DNA of 64,000 bases from Volvox africanus (lineage: Eukaryota > Chlorophyta > Chlorophyceae > Chlamydomonadales > Volvocaceae): the NCBI GenBank assembly GCA_030268105.1, contig BSDZ01000010.1:3076001-3140000 (forward strand), read 5' to 3'. The notes under the pieces were generated by a model, which worked only from the letters and a program-made list of their open reading frames with translations, was not told where the DNA came from and did not search any database. Of the stretch, positions 55,744 through 64,000 are shown piece after piece (within the stretch, counting starts at the first letter, position 1; every line of letters starts with the position of its first letter). A program made the position numbers and the translations under genes.

Positions 55744-56576
55744 TGTTGTACCTCTCCTTCGTGTTTGCTCATCAGTATCTGCACGTCTGAAGGCTTGCGA
55801 CACCAATGCGCGAGCACTTGCAAGTACAGCAAGGCAAACGCGAGCAAACAGAGACAGTGGAAGACTTCAAACAAGAAGAGATATAACTTACAGTCTTACA
55901 GATCGAAGCGGTGCAATGGACGTAATCGCCGTCAGCGCCGGAAGCAAGCAATCATCACGCGGCGGTGATAAGCGAAGTTCAGGCTTAGCTCGGGCTAAGT
56001 AGAATAGTGTATAGCAATAATAATGTAGAACACATGAGTGTTCTCCGGTGTCGAATATCTTGTCTTGCTTAGCCGTCCTCGCATCTGTTATACTCGTAGC
56101 ATCGTGATGCCGTACGATTCACACTAGGAGGCCGATCCTAAGTGTGACAACCCTACTGCGTATAGGCGATGTCCAAGCATAACAACGTATAAGCCTTTCC
56201 AGCATTCGCATGATGCAAGGGTCCGAATGACGATATTCGGTTGCAAGGCATGCATCGCGACGAGTGCGGCGCTCTCAACGTGTGCTGTACTGAAGTAATA
56301 TTATATCAAATGATATTACTTATTGTTTTGTAGTACGAGCATAATGCGCACTTCAATGCTTCGGGATTTCATGCATGCTAGGCGGATTTGCCACGATGTG
56401 ATGTCGCGATGGATAATGGTGACATGCCAAATGCATATATAAATGTATACGAATACATTTATATCATGCAAGTTCATTCATATGCATTGATCGTTCATGC
56501 GTTCATCAAAATAGCACTTCGCCCCGTAGCGTCGCACTGACCTACGCATGGGCGGGAAACGAACCGTAGCACAACA
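55744..56576 (-). repeat. 5' LTR of element A (833 bp)
   Basis: Plus-strand ends TGTTGTACC and GTAGCACAACA. Matches 49093-49926. The following GAGAC (56577-56581) is the right copy of the target duplication, after which the B leader resumes. Confidence 0.93.
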
Positions 56577-57031
56577 GAGACAGGTTCGTTGCCTAACTGT
56601 CTCTTTGTGTCAAATCGGAAGTAGGTTCTCTCTATGGCGAGTTCCAGCGATGAACCACGAGGACCGCTAGATACCTTCACCGAAGACCTAGGCCGCGCTG
56701 TATTGGACGCCGCTGCTTCCGGTTTGTAATCGTTTGATTGCTTTTGTCTAGATTGCTGCACTTGTTGTGTAAGTATACGCTCTGAGTCGCAGGTAATCTC
56801 AGCACTCTTGCATTGCTTGCCGTGACGACTGAGACCGGCTTTCGTCCGGACCAGTTGGCGACTCTTATCGCCCAAACTACGGAGATTCGTACTCAGCTGG
56901 GCCAATACTTGCTGAGTTTGCTGAATCTTCTCAAGAGTACTGTCGGTAGGCTCACCGCTTGCTTTGTACTCTTGCCTTTGCGATAGAAGTCGGCTTCTAT
57001 TACGCAAACCTAGGGTATTGCTTCGTGTTCC
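56577..57031 (+). other. Leader of element B, resumed after element A
   Basis: Begins GAGACAGGTTCGTTGCC, colinear with the leader of A after its primer-binding site. Includes the 31-codon MASSS frame at 56633-56728. No splice sites are certain. Confidence 0.75.
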
Positions 57032-58267
57032 ATGTCTATGGAACGCGACGATAAGCCGCTCACTAGCTTAGCTAGCCAACCTGAATTTGTTGTGGCTGCT
57101 AGAGCTCCGGATAGAGGTCTTGAGACTGTTGGCACGCGAGCCACTCAAGAGCCCCTTATCCTTCAGACCCCTGCCCACTTAATTGTGCCGCATTCAGCAG
57201 TTAATACGAATATGGATAACACTGCTGGACCACGGGTTCTGCCATTACCTCAATCGCAAGGGCACGCTGCCATCCCTGAGGTAATGAGATTGACAATTCC
57301 TGTTCTTAGGCTTAATATCTCGCTAGGTGAAAAGACACCAGGTCCTAGCATAGCCGATGCAACTCGTGCATACGTGCGTGACGCTAAAAAGTATCTCCAG
57401 GCTGTCCATGGTGGTGATAATGATGGTATCAGGTGTCTCTTCGTTGGTAACACCCTCGAGGGCTCAGCGAAGGACTGGTATCGTGAATGGACCACCGCCC
57501 GGGGCGAATATACTTTTGACGAGATGATTGCCGCTTTGCTCGCACGGTTCGCTACTGAGGTGCAAGCACGTGATGTGGAGGCTCGTAAGGTTTTGGCGGC
57601 CGGTAGCTACCACATGCGTCGGGGTGAAAATGTACCTGCGTACCAGTCACGCTTCGAAGCACTAGTGACCCCCATTGCTGATCTCACTGAAACCGAGCGT
57701 GTCTTTTGGTTTAAGCGAGGCCTGACGAATCTTTTGGCTCAATGGTGCGCTACTGACTTGTCTGGGGTGCCGTTCAAGTCGTACGATGCCTTGGTCACAT
57801 TTGCTAAGGGTACGGAGATACGACTACTTGCCGGTGAGGAAGAAGTCAAGTCTGCCCCTCGTGCAAATACCGTGCAAGTGCAGGATCCGCTTGGGGAAGC
57901 TGTAGCTCTCGACCAGGAACTTGGAGCTACCCGCCCTGCGCCTACTGCCACGATGCGACGTAGCAGCCGGCAACACCAGGCGTGCGGGGGCGCTAGCTCA
58001 GGTGTCCACGGGTCAGGAGGAGCAGGTCCAAGCTCGGACCCAGCTAAGGGCAGGAAGCGTGGTGGTGCGCCGTCGTCGGCAGCCGCACAGCGCTCTGACC
58101 CCAATGCGAAGCGGACTCGCACGGATGACTCGTTTATGCCAAAATGGAATTGCAATCGTTCCGAGTTCGAGCATCGGAAAGCGGCCAATGTTTGTCTACG
58201 GTGCGCGGAGAGCCATCCTACCAAGGATTGCCCTTTGCTGCCGCCGTTTGTACCTCAGCCGAAATAG
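57032..58267 (+). CDS. Gag of Ty3/gypsy element B
   Basis: 411 codons from ATG at 57032 to TAG at 58265-58267, the same length as the A gag. Contains the same capsid core (WYREWTTARGEYTFDEMIAA), the basic C-terminal part and the knuckle CLRCAESHPTKDC. Still open although later parts of B carry nonsense codons. Confidence 0.92.
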   Translation: MSMERDDKPLTSLASQPEFVVAARAPDRGLETVGTRATQEPLILQTPAHLIVPHSAVNTNMDNTAGPRVLPLPQSQGHAAIPEVMRLTIPVLRLNISLGEKTPGPSIADATRAYVRDAKKYLQAVHGGDNDGIRCLFVGNTLEGSAKDWYREWTTARGEYTFDEMIAALLARFATEVQARDVEARKVLAAGSYHMRRGENVPAYQSRFEALVTPIADLTETERVFWFKRGLTNLLAQWCATDLSGVPFKSYDALVTFAKGTEIRLLAGEEEVKSAPRANTVQVQDPLGEAVALDQELGATRPAPTATMRRSSRQHQACGGASSGVHGSGGAGPSSDPAKGRKRGGAPSSAAAQRSDPNAKRTRTDDSFMPKWNCNRSEFEHRKAANVCLRCAESHPTKDCPLLPPFVPQPK

Positions 58268-60040
58268 GGGCTTGCCCGGGTTCCTGCGGAGGGGGCACCA
58301 CCCGGGATTTCTGAACTAACACGTGGTCGGTGGTCATCCTTACGGCCAGCCATGAAGGCATTGTTGCCTTGTGTACTTGGACACATCAAGTGAGTCATTG
58401 CGCGACGCATCATGCTTGACGGACGCACGGGACTTCTCTGCTTCGATCCGCTGTGTAATTTGTTTACACCACGCCGTCCCCTGTCGTCTATCGATCTGTC
58501 TAACCACGTGGTTTTGTTCATCCCCTCGTCTCTGCGTGAGATGTCGGAACAGTTGGCCGTAGACAGGAGATGTAGGCGTCAATATCCAGGCACCGCCGCA
58601 TGTGTATTACTCCCTGCTTTCTGTCGGCGCAAGGCAGAGGCATCGTTAAGGGGTATGCGGTGTGTCCACCGGTTTGAGCCGGGCACCGTTTTGTTTAATG
58701 GTGTGGATCGAGAGGGTATGCTGGCTCCGTGGCCAGGGACATCCTACTCAGTTGACGTTTGGTACGAAGCTCCTGATGAGGGTGCCGTAAGTTACGGACC
58801 CGCCCTAAGTGCACTGACGTTATCTGCTGGGCAGTCGCTCATAGATAACCGTGTCCTGGTGGTTCAGATCGGTTTGAATGGCCGTACTCTGAAGGCACTT
58901 GTTGACACCGGTGCCAGCGACGACTTCATCTCTGTCGCAGAGGTGAATGAGCTGGGGTTGACCCCAGAGTTGTCTGATTGTCCACAGGTTACCCTTGCTG
59001 ACGGGGGTAAGCATCCCATCGTGGGCAGGATTACCCTTAGCCTATCGATAGGCCCTTAACGTGTTGTGACCCGGCCGTACGTGATGCAGGGCTTAGCAGA
59101 GACTGCACCGTACATAATGGCGTCTGCGACATTATGGCAGTACCGCGCGCGCATCCACATGGAGACCGCAACCCTGCATATGTGCAAGGGTACTCTGTCG
59201 ATTAAGGTACCTTTCCTGTCGTTCGAACATGTCACACCAAAGGAGGGCGAAGCTGAGGCGGTGCTGATGGTTAATTTCACCGTGACTGCAATGGCCGCGC
59301 GAATCGAACCAGAGCTAGTCGGGCGTAAGGAAGCTGTCCTTTTGTTACGGAAGGGTGCCCATGGACTGCTTTTGAGGCCACGGGTGGGCTGCAGTGCCAC
59401 CACCGTGCAGATTTCTGTGGATCCTGAGGTTGAGGCCCTACTGTCGCAGTATGAGGACGTCTTCAAAGATATCCCTGGGCTGCCACCTATGCGTCCTGTT
59501 GATCACACAATCCCTCTCATGCCTGGAGCGCAACCTACGGCCCGGCCAATGTACAGGTTGAGTCCATTGGAGCTGGATGAGGTAAAGCGCCAGGTGACGG
59601 ATTTGCTCGCGAAGGGTATGATACGCCCCAGCACATCCCCGTATTCTGCTCCGATTTTGTTTGTCGGTAAGAAGGATGGGACCTTGCGCATGTGCATCGA
59701 TTATCGGGGTTTGAATGCGAGCACGGTGAAGAATCGCTACCCTTTGCCATGCGTTGAGGACCTGTTGGATAAGCTGAAGGGCTCGGCTTATTTTTCCTCG
59801 ATTGACTTACAACAGGGCTATAATCAGATCCGCATCGCTGCCTCTGATATTCCGAAAACCGCTTTTCGGACGCCCTTCGGTCACTTTGAGTATACGGTCC
59901 TATCGTTTGGTTTGACTAATGCCCCTGCGACGTTTCAGGCGGTTATGGACCGAATGTTTAGACCGTTTATCGACAGGTTCGTTGTTTGCTACCTGGATGA
60001 CACCTTGGTTTATTCTAAGACGCGAGAGGAGCACTTGGAG
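58268..60040 (+). pseudogene. Protease and 5' part of RT, element B
   Basis: In frame with gag after the UAG. It is interrupted by TGA near 58389 (sense in A) and TAA at 59057-59059 (TTG in A). Protease LVDTGASDDFIS lies near 58905. The RT frame from about 59066 is long and clean: [50 protein letters not shown]. It stops at 60040, where the chromovirus C LTR begins. The YLDD motif is intact. Confidence 0.88.
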
Positions 60041-60394
60041 TGTAGCAGCTCCTTTCAGTATGCTACTAGATTTGTGCGGAAGCGTAGCTTTTGTAGATTT
60101 AGAGATAGCTCGCAAGTAAGTTAGCGTCGCGAATTTATACATCTATTGGGAATAATTGGTGACAGCGGAGTCTTGAACTCCGAACAATTAGTAGCGTAAT
60201 ACTAAAATGTCAGGCCTTAGCTCTTCACCAGGGTGACTTTAATATTGGCTCACCTAGCCAAGATGTACGGCAATCTTCTTTGCCAATCGTGAAGTTTACT
60301 CGTAGTTAGTTTTCGGTTAGGCATCATGCTTATTGCATGATTGCCTACCGCTTTATCTGGGCCTATTTCTCTAAGGTAAATGTAGTTTCCTACA
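60041..60394 (-). repeat. 3' LTR of chromovirus C (354 bp)
   Basis: Plus-strand ends TGTAGCAGCTCC and GTTTCCTACA, with inverted TGTAG/CTACA ends. It lies between the RT of B and the polypurine tract of C. Its length and sequence are unlike the roughly 830-bp LTRs of the A/B/D family. The left flank TGGAG (60036-60040) should be half of the target duplication. Confidence 0.88.
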
Positions 60395-60413
60395 TTCCCC
60401 CCCCTCTGAAGCG
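60395..60413 (-). other. Polypurine tract of chromovirus C
   Basis: On the minus strand CGCTTCAGAGGGGGGGGAA directly precedes the 3' LTR. Confidence 0.85.
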
Positions 60414-60429
60414 AAACGTCCCGGGAGCG

Positions 60430-63400
60430 TCACCGTCTCCTCTTGGATGAGGTTGCTTTTTCAGTGGGTCTCGGCCCTTTGGCTTTGAGTTTTCGCTCAT
60501 ATTCCTCGATGGCTTCCACCAGAGGATCTGATTCTTTCAGTGATGCCTCGGTTTCATATGTATTGTGAGTGGAATCATATCCTTCCCACTTGATAAGGTA
60601 CTCTCGACGAGTTTTACCTCTGCCCCCACGGATTGAGACATCCCGATGATCTACAATGGCTTCAACCATGTAGAATGGTTCACCCTCAATAACGAGTGGT
60701 GAGGGTGGTTGTCGCTGAGCGTCCTCCTTGAATGGTTTCAGGAGTGACACATGAAAGACCGGGTGTAGGCGAGATTCAGCTGGTAAGCCAAGTTTTACCG
60801 CTGTTTCACCGATATTAGCGACAACTGTATATGGGCCGATGAATTTTGGCATCAGCTTCTTATTTCCAGGTTTTTTAAGGTTAATATTCTTGGTACTTAA
60901 CAGCACTTTTTGCCTAACCTCATAACGCACGGGGCGCCGAGAAGAGTCAGCATCCTGTTTTTGTCTAGATTGCGCAGCCTGGAGACAAGTTTTAGCGAGT
61001 TGCAATCGCTTGCGCATGATGGTGGAGTACTCATCAGCAGCTGGCACTTTCGAGGGTATATGCAGGTCAACCGGCACACGCGGTTGCTGGACACCATTAA
61101 GCAAAAATGGTGTCATACCTGTCGAACGTTGTTTGGAGTTATTGATAGCAAACTCAATCAACGGTAAGTGATCATCCCAATCATCCTGATTAGGGGAGAT
61201 ATAGTGCCGTAATGTCTCTTCCAGTAAGCGGTTCATTCGCTCTGTTTGTCCATCTGTTTGTGGATAGAAGGCTGTGCTCATATGGAGGTGGGTGCCCAAT
61301 AGGCGAAATATTTCCTTCCAGAAATTGCTTGTAAAGCGTGGGTCCCGGTCAGAGATAATGTTCTTTGGAAGGCCGTGCTGCCTGAATACAGTGGCTACAA
61401 AAAGGCGAGCCAACTCTTCCGCTCCTGCGGTCGTGTGGGTGGGAGCAAAGTGCGTCATTTTGCTCAGCCGGTCCACAAACACTACGATCGCATCATGCCC
61501 ATTGCGAGTTGTTGGTAGCTGGGTTATCAAATCCATTGATATGCTCTCCCACACGGAAGAAGGTATGGGGAGCGGCTGCAGCAAACCACCCGGCTTAGTG
61601 TTGGTTGGTTTGTTATGCTGACATTGAGGACAAGACTTGACGTAGGCCTTCACGTCAGTATCTAGTCCAGGCCACCAGTACGTTTGTGCGATTGCTTGTT
61701 TGGTGCGGTCAATGCCGCGGTGGCCAGCGCATGGGGTATCATGATACTCTTTCATGATGACCCGTCGTAAGTCAGCTTGATTAAGGATGTAAATCTGGGA
61801 CCCATTGTACCAGAAGTTACCCTTCTTTTTGAGCCGCAGCTTTGCTACCTTAGTTTTCGTGAGATTGAGATCACCGTCATACCCGCGGATGATTCGGTGT
61901 CCTAAGTCGCTGTCAATCAGCACGGCAGAAAGCAAGTTGAGCACCACGTCGTGGACCTGACTGATAGGGTCAGCTACGTTCACCCGACCAGGGTGATACT
62001 CCCATTTAAATGTGAAACGTGATAATCGCTCCATCCAACGAGCTTGGCGGCGGGATAGCTTATCCGCGCTTTTCTGTTCTTGGAGGTATACCAGTGGTTG
62101 GTGATCCGTGATCAACGTTACATCACTGGCGCCTTCAAGGTAACAACGCCACTCTTCCAGGGCTAAGACAGTGCCGAGGCACTCTTGGTCTGTTGTTGAG
62201 TAGTTGTACTCTGCCTTATTGAATTTAGAACTGGTATAGGCGACAGGGTGGTCATCCTGCAGGAGGACGGCTCCTGTGCCATGTATTGAGGCATCAGACC
62301 AAACCGTGAAAGGTTTATCAAGCTCGGGGAGTTTAAGTACTGGTGCATTTGTCAAGGCATGCTTCACACCCTGGAAGGCTGCCTCGCAGGCTTCGGTCCA
62401 GTGGAAGGGCACTTTCTCACTGGTAAGGGTTGTGAGGGGGGCCACAAGGGAGGAATAACCCTGAATAAACCTCCTGAAATAATTGGCTAAGCCAAGGAAC
62501 GCCCGCAGTCGCTTAATATCCGTGGGGACAGGCCAGTCTTTAATGACTGTTACTTTGTGGTCGTCCACCTTTAAGCCTTCTTGGCTTACTTTGTGGCCAA
62601 GGAAGTGCAGTTCGAACCGGTTGAACTGACACTTCGACAATTTTGCCTTGTATTGGTGCTTTCGGAGCAAGGACAGTACCAAACGGAGGTGCTGTTCATG
62701 CTCGGCCGGGGTCTTACTAAAGACCAGTATATCGTCCAAGTACACTAGCACAAATTTGCCAATGTAGTCAGTGAAGACACGATTCATCACTGCTTGGAAC
62801 GTTGCAGGGGCATTGGTAAGTCCAAAGCAAAGTACCTTAAACAGAAACTGGCCCATGCCTGGGGCTATGAAGGCCGTTTTCTCCACATCCTGTGGAGAGA
62901 TCAGTATTTGATGATACCCCTGCTGTAAGTCCAGGGAGCTGAAAATGGTAGCTCCTTGGAGTTGGTCGAAAAGGTCCGTAATATTGGGCATGGGATACCG
63001 CCGTTTGATGGTCAGTTTATTAAGCGCACGGTAGTCTAAGACCATGCGTAGTCCTTGCCCATTTGCCTTTTCGACAAAGAGAACTGGAGCCCCATAGGGT
63101 GAGGTAGAGGGTTCGATATATCCCTTATTGAGCAGCTCGGTAACTTGCTTCTTGACCTCTTGTTGCTCCAGTTGGGTGAGCCTATAGGCTCGTTTAGCGG
63201 GTGGTATGGCACCATCCACTAAAGGAATCGTGTGACCAATGTCCCGGTCGGGGGGGAGGCTTTGAAGGTCCTCGAATACATCCTTGTATTCCTCCAGTAA
63301 TTCTGATAACTTCGAATTAGCTAGGAGATTATTCCCACCGGAACTGGGGTCAGGAGTTGGAGTGTGTTCCTCTGCTTGCACAAGTAGGAGATAACTCCGT

Positions 63401-64000
63401 GCTCCTTTAGCAATTCGTTTGCCTGCTGCTTTCGCAGATACCGTCTCGACAGTAGTCGCTGCATAAAGTGTTGCAGTGACATAGTTCATGAGGGTAATCG
63501 CATCAAGGTTAGCGTCGATACCCGGGGAAGACCAAAGGGATGGCGTAAACGTATACGCATCATTTGGCTTCTTATACACTGTCAGGGTATGAGTTGCCCA
63601 GCACATTGTGGCTTTTCGTTTTCCTAAACAGTCATTAGCCAGGATAATATCAACACCTGGGACATCTTGCTTTAGAACAAGGAGTTTGACTGTGTCATGG
63701 AACTTGTCAATTTGAAGATTGGTAACAACTGAGCCCTCAATCAGTTCTGTGTTGCCATTAGCCACTTTAACTGAGCTGGTAAGTGTGGGTTGGAGAGCAA
63801 GGGCCATTTTCGTAACGGCTGTTATAAACCCGTCTGCGGTACCTTTACAATTGGCACCGGAATCGGCCAAGACTTTGCAGGCCGTTTGGCACAGTTGAGC
63901 ATCAAAGATCATAGAAGGTGTAGAACCAACTATGGAGTTCAAGTGCACGGTAGTGGACGGTCGGTCATACCATAGCTGGAGAGGCCATGGGACACCGGGC
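60430..64000 (-). CDS. Gag-Pol polyprotein of chromovirus C (partial: protease, RT, RNase H, integrase, chromodomain)
   Basis: Open frame from the right edge to a stop at 60430. Aspartic protease with LADSGANCKG (63860-63830). RT with FVLVYLDDILVFSKT near 62725 and DLQQGYHQILISPQDVEKTA. RNase H with WSDASIHGTGAVLL and STTDQECLGTVLALEEWRCY. Integrase zinc finger H-H-C-C (HDTPCAGHRGIDRT, CPQCQHNK), then MDLITQLP, NIISDRDPRFTSNFWKE and DGQTERMNRLLEETL (D, D, E). GPY module FIGPYTVVANIGETAVKLGL. The chromodomain (REYLIKWEGYDSTHNTYETE, 60620-60530) should direct integration to marked chromatin. All key residues are present. A GTG at 63948 is not a start: the frame stays open upstream, so the N-terminus lies outside. 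Confidence 0.93.
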   Translation of the reverse strand, partial: PGVPWPLQLWYDRPSTTVHLNSIVGSTPSMIFDAQLCQTACKVLADSGANCKGTADGFITAVTKMALALQPTLTSSVKVANGNTELIEGSVVTNLQIDKFHDTVKLLVLKQDVPGVDIILANDCLGKRKATMCWATHTLTVYKKPNDAYTFTPSLWSSPGIDANLDAITLMNYVTATLYAATTVETVSAKAAGKRIAKGARSYLLLVQAEEHTPTPDPSSGGNNLLANSKLSELLEEYKDVFEDLQSLPPDRDIGHTIPLVDGAIPPAKRAYRLTQLEQQEVKKQVTELLNKGYIEPSTSPYGAPVLFVEKANGQGLRMVLDYRALNKLTIKRRYPMPNITDLFDQLQGATIFSSLDLQQGYHQILISPQDVEKTAFIAPGMGQFLFKVLCFGLTNAPATFQAVMNRVFTDYIGKFVLVYLDDILVFSKTPAEHEQHLRLVLSLLRKHQYKAKLSKCQFNRFELHFLGHKVSQEGLKVDDHKVTVIKDWPVPTDIKRLRAFLGLANYFRRFIQGYSSLVAPLTTLTSEKVPFHWTEACEAAFQGVKHALTNAPVLKLPELDKPFTVWSDASIHGTGAVLLQDDHPVAYTSSKFNKAEYNYSTTDQECLGTVLALEEWRCYLEGASDVTLITDHQPLVYLQEQKSADKLSRRQARWMERLSRFTFKWEYHPGRVNVADPISQVHDVVLNLLSAVLIDSDLGHRIIRGYDGDLNLTKTKVAKLRLKKKGNFWYNGSQIYILNQADLRRVIMKEYHDTPCAGHRGIDRTKQAIAQTYWWPGLDTDVKAYVKSCPQCQHNKPTNTKPGGLLQPLPIPSSVWESISMDLITQLPTTRNGHDAIVVFVDRLSKMTHFAPTHTTAGAEELARLFVATVFRQHGLPKNIISDRDPRFTSNFWKEIFRLLGTHLHMSTAFYPQTDGQTERMNRLLEETLRHYISPNQDDWDDHLPLIEFAINNSKQRSTGMTPFLLNGVQQPRVPVDLHIPSKVPAADEYSTIMRKRLQLAKTCLQAAQSRQKQDADSSRRPVRYEVRQKVLLSTKNINLKKPGNKKLMPKFIGPYTVVANIGETAVKLGLPAESRLHPVFHVSLLKPFKEDAQRQPPSPLVIEGEPFYMVEAIVDHRDVSIRGGRGKTRREYLIKWEGYDSTHNTYETEASLKESDPLVEAIEEYERKLKAKGPRPTEKATSSKRRR

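Larger units (their letters stand above)
49093..56576 (-). mobile_element. Ty3/gypsy element A, full-length with both LTRs
   Basis: Complete minus-strand element of 7,484 bp: 5' LTR 55744-56576, primer-binding site 55728-55740, leader, gag 54041-55276, protease/RT/RNase H/integrase to about 49986, polypurine tract 49927-49942, 3' LTR 49093-49926, target duplication GAGAC. The LTRs differ at roughly ten of the first 200 positions by eye, so it is not recent. Pol carries a 7-bp deletion relative to B near 52845 and nonsense codons near the 3' end, so it is unlikely to be autonomous now. Confidence 0.93.
48244..60040 (+). mobile_element. Ty3/gypsy element B, 5' portion, interrupted by elements A and C
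   Basis: Plus-strand element: 5' LTR 48244-49077, first leader bases 49078-49092, then element A (49093-56576), leader resumed at 56577, gag 57032-58267, protease and RT to 60040, where chromovirus C begins. Besides the two insertions it has nonsense codons (TGA near 58389, TAA at 59057-59059). Its RNase H, integrase and 3' LTR should lie beyond the right edge of the window. Confidence 0.9.
60041..64000 (-). mobile_element. Chromovirus C (Ty3/gypsy), 3' part, running off the window
   Basis: 3' LTR, polypurine tract, and a pol frame ending in a chromodomain. It is inserted into the RT of element B. Gag and the 5' LTR should follow beyond 64000. The polyprotein frame is open to the very end of the window, without nonsense or frameshift in more than 1,170 codons, so this is the youngest-looking element here. 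Confidence 0.9.

Noticed and set aside
56495..57007. 170-codon antisense frame over the B leader and LTR, with a counterpart in A (55434-55790, plus)
   Set aside because: Differences between the two copies fall evenly on all three codon positions and A has a stop in the upstream part, so there is no sign of coding selection; a sense frame explains part of the region better.
63946..63948. GTG at 63948 as start of the chromovirus C pol
   Set aside because: The frame is open upstream to the end of the window, so this is an internal codon.

Overview
The window reads as nuclear DNA of a green plant or alga, most likely a chlorophyte of the Chlamydomonas/Volvox kind (inference). The genes are intron-rich and GC-rich, the proteins carry long alanine/glycine-rich inserts, the giant HECT-ligase gene aligns with plant UPL1/UPL2, and the repeats are eukaryotic retroelements. 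No bacterial operons, CRISPR arrays or rRNA genes were seen.

Left third (about 0.6-20.5 kb, minus strand): one very large gene for a HUWE1/UPL1-type E3 ubiquitin ligase. I traced 28 candidate exons (about 12 kb of coding sequence, about 4,000 residues). They run from the N-terminal armadillo-like region (20.4 kb) through a UBA domain, a UIM-like helix, a long acidic region and four UBM-type 'LP' motifs. The catalytic HECT domain is not in the window and should lie beyond base 1.

Middle (20.5-41.7 kb): gene-poor. It holds a well-supported five-exon plus-strand gene for a six-kelch, coiled-coil, C-terminal RING protein (26244-30116), a proline-rich open frame on the minus strand (34825-35649) and a small single-pass membrane protein on the minus strand (about 37.8-38.1 kb). 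The rest is noncoding sequence with short dispersed repeats, a degenerate array and hairpins.

Right third (about 41.7-64 kb): a nest of Ty3/gypsy LTR retrotransposons inserted into one another. Element F (minus) is broken by element D (minus). D is broken by element B (plus), by a solo LTR and by a tRNA-headed SINE-like insert. B is broken twice: by a nearly complete element A (minus, 49093-56576) sitting in B's primer-binding site between 5-bp target duplications, and by a different chromovirus C (minus, from 60041 past the right edge). The order of insertion can be read from LTR ends and duplications, and it predicts what follows past base 64000. A and B share an in-frame UAG at the gag/pol boundary, suggesting stop-codon readthrough. 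A carries a frameshift and nonsense codons, B carries nonsense codons, and both are probably dead copies.
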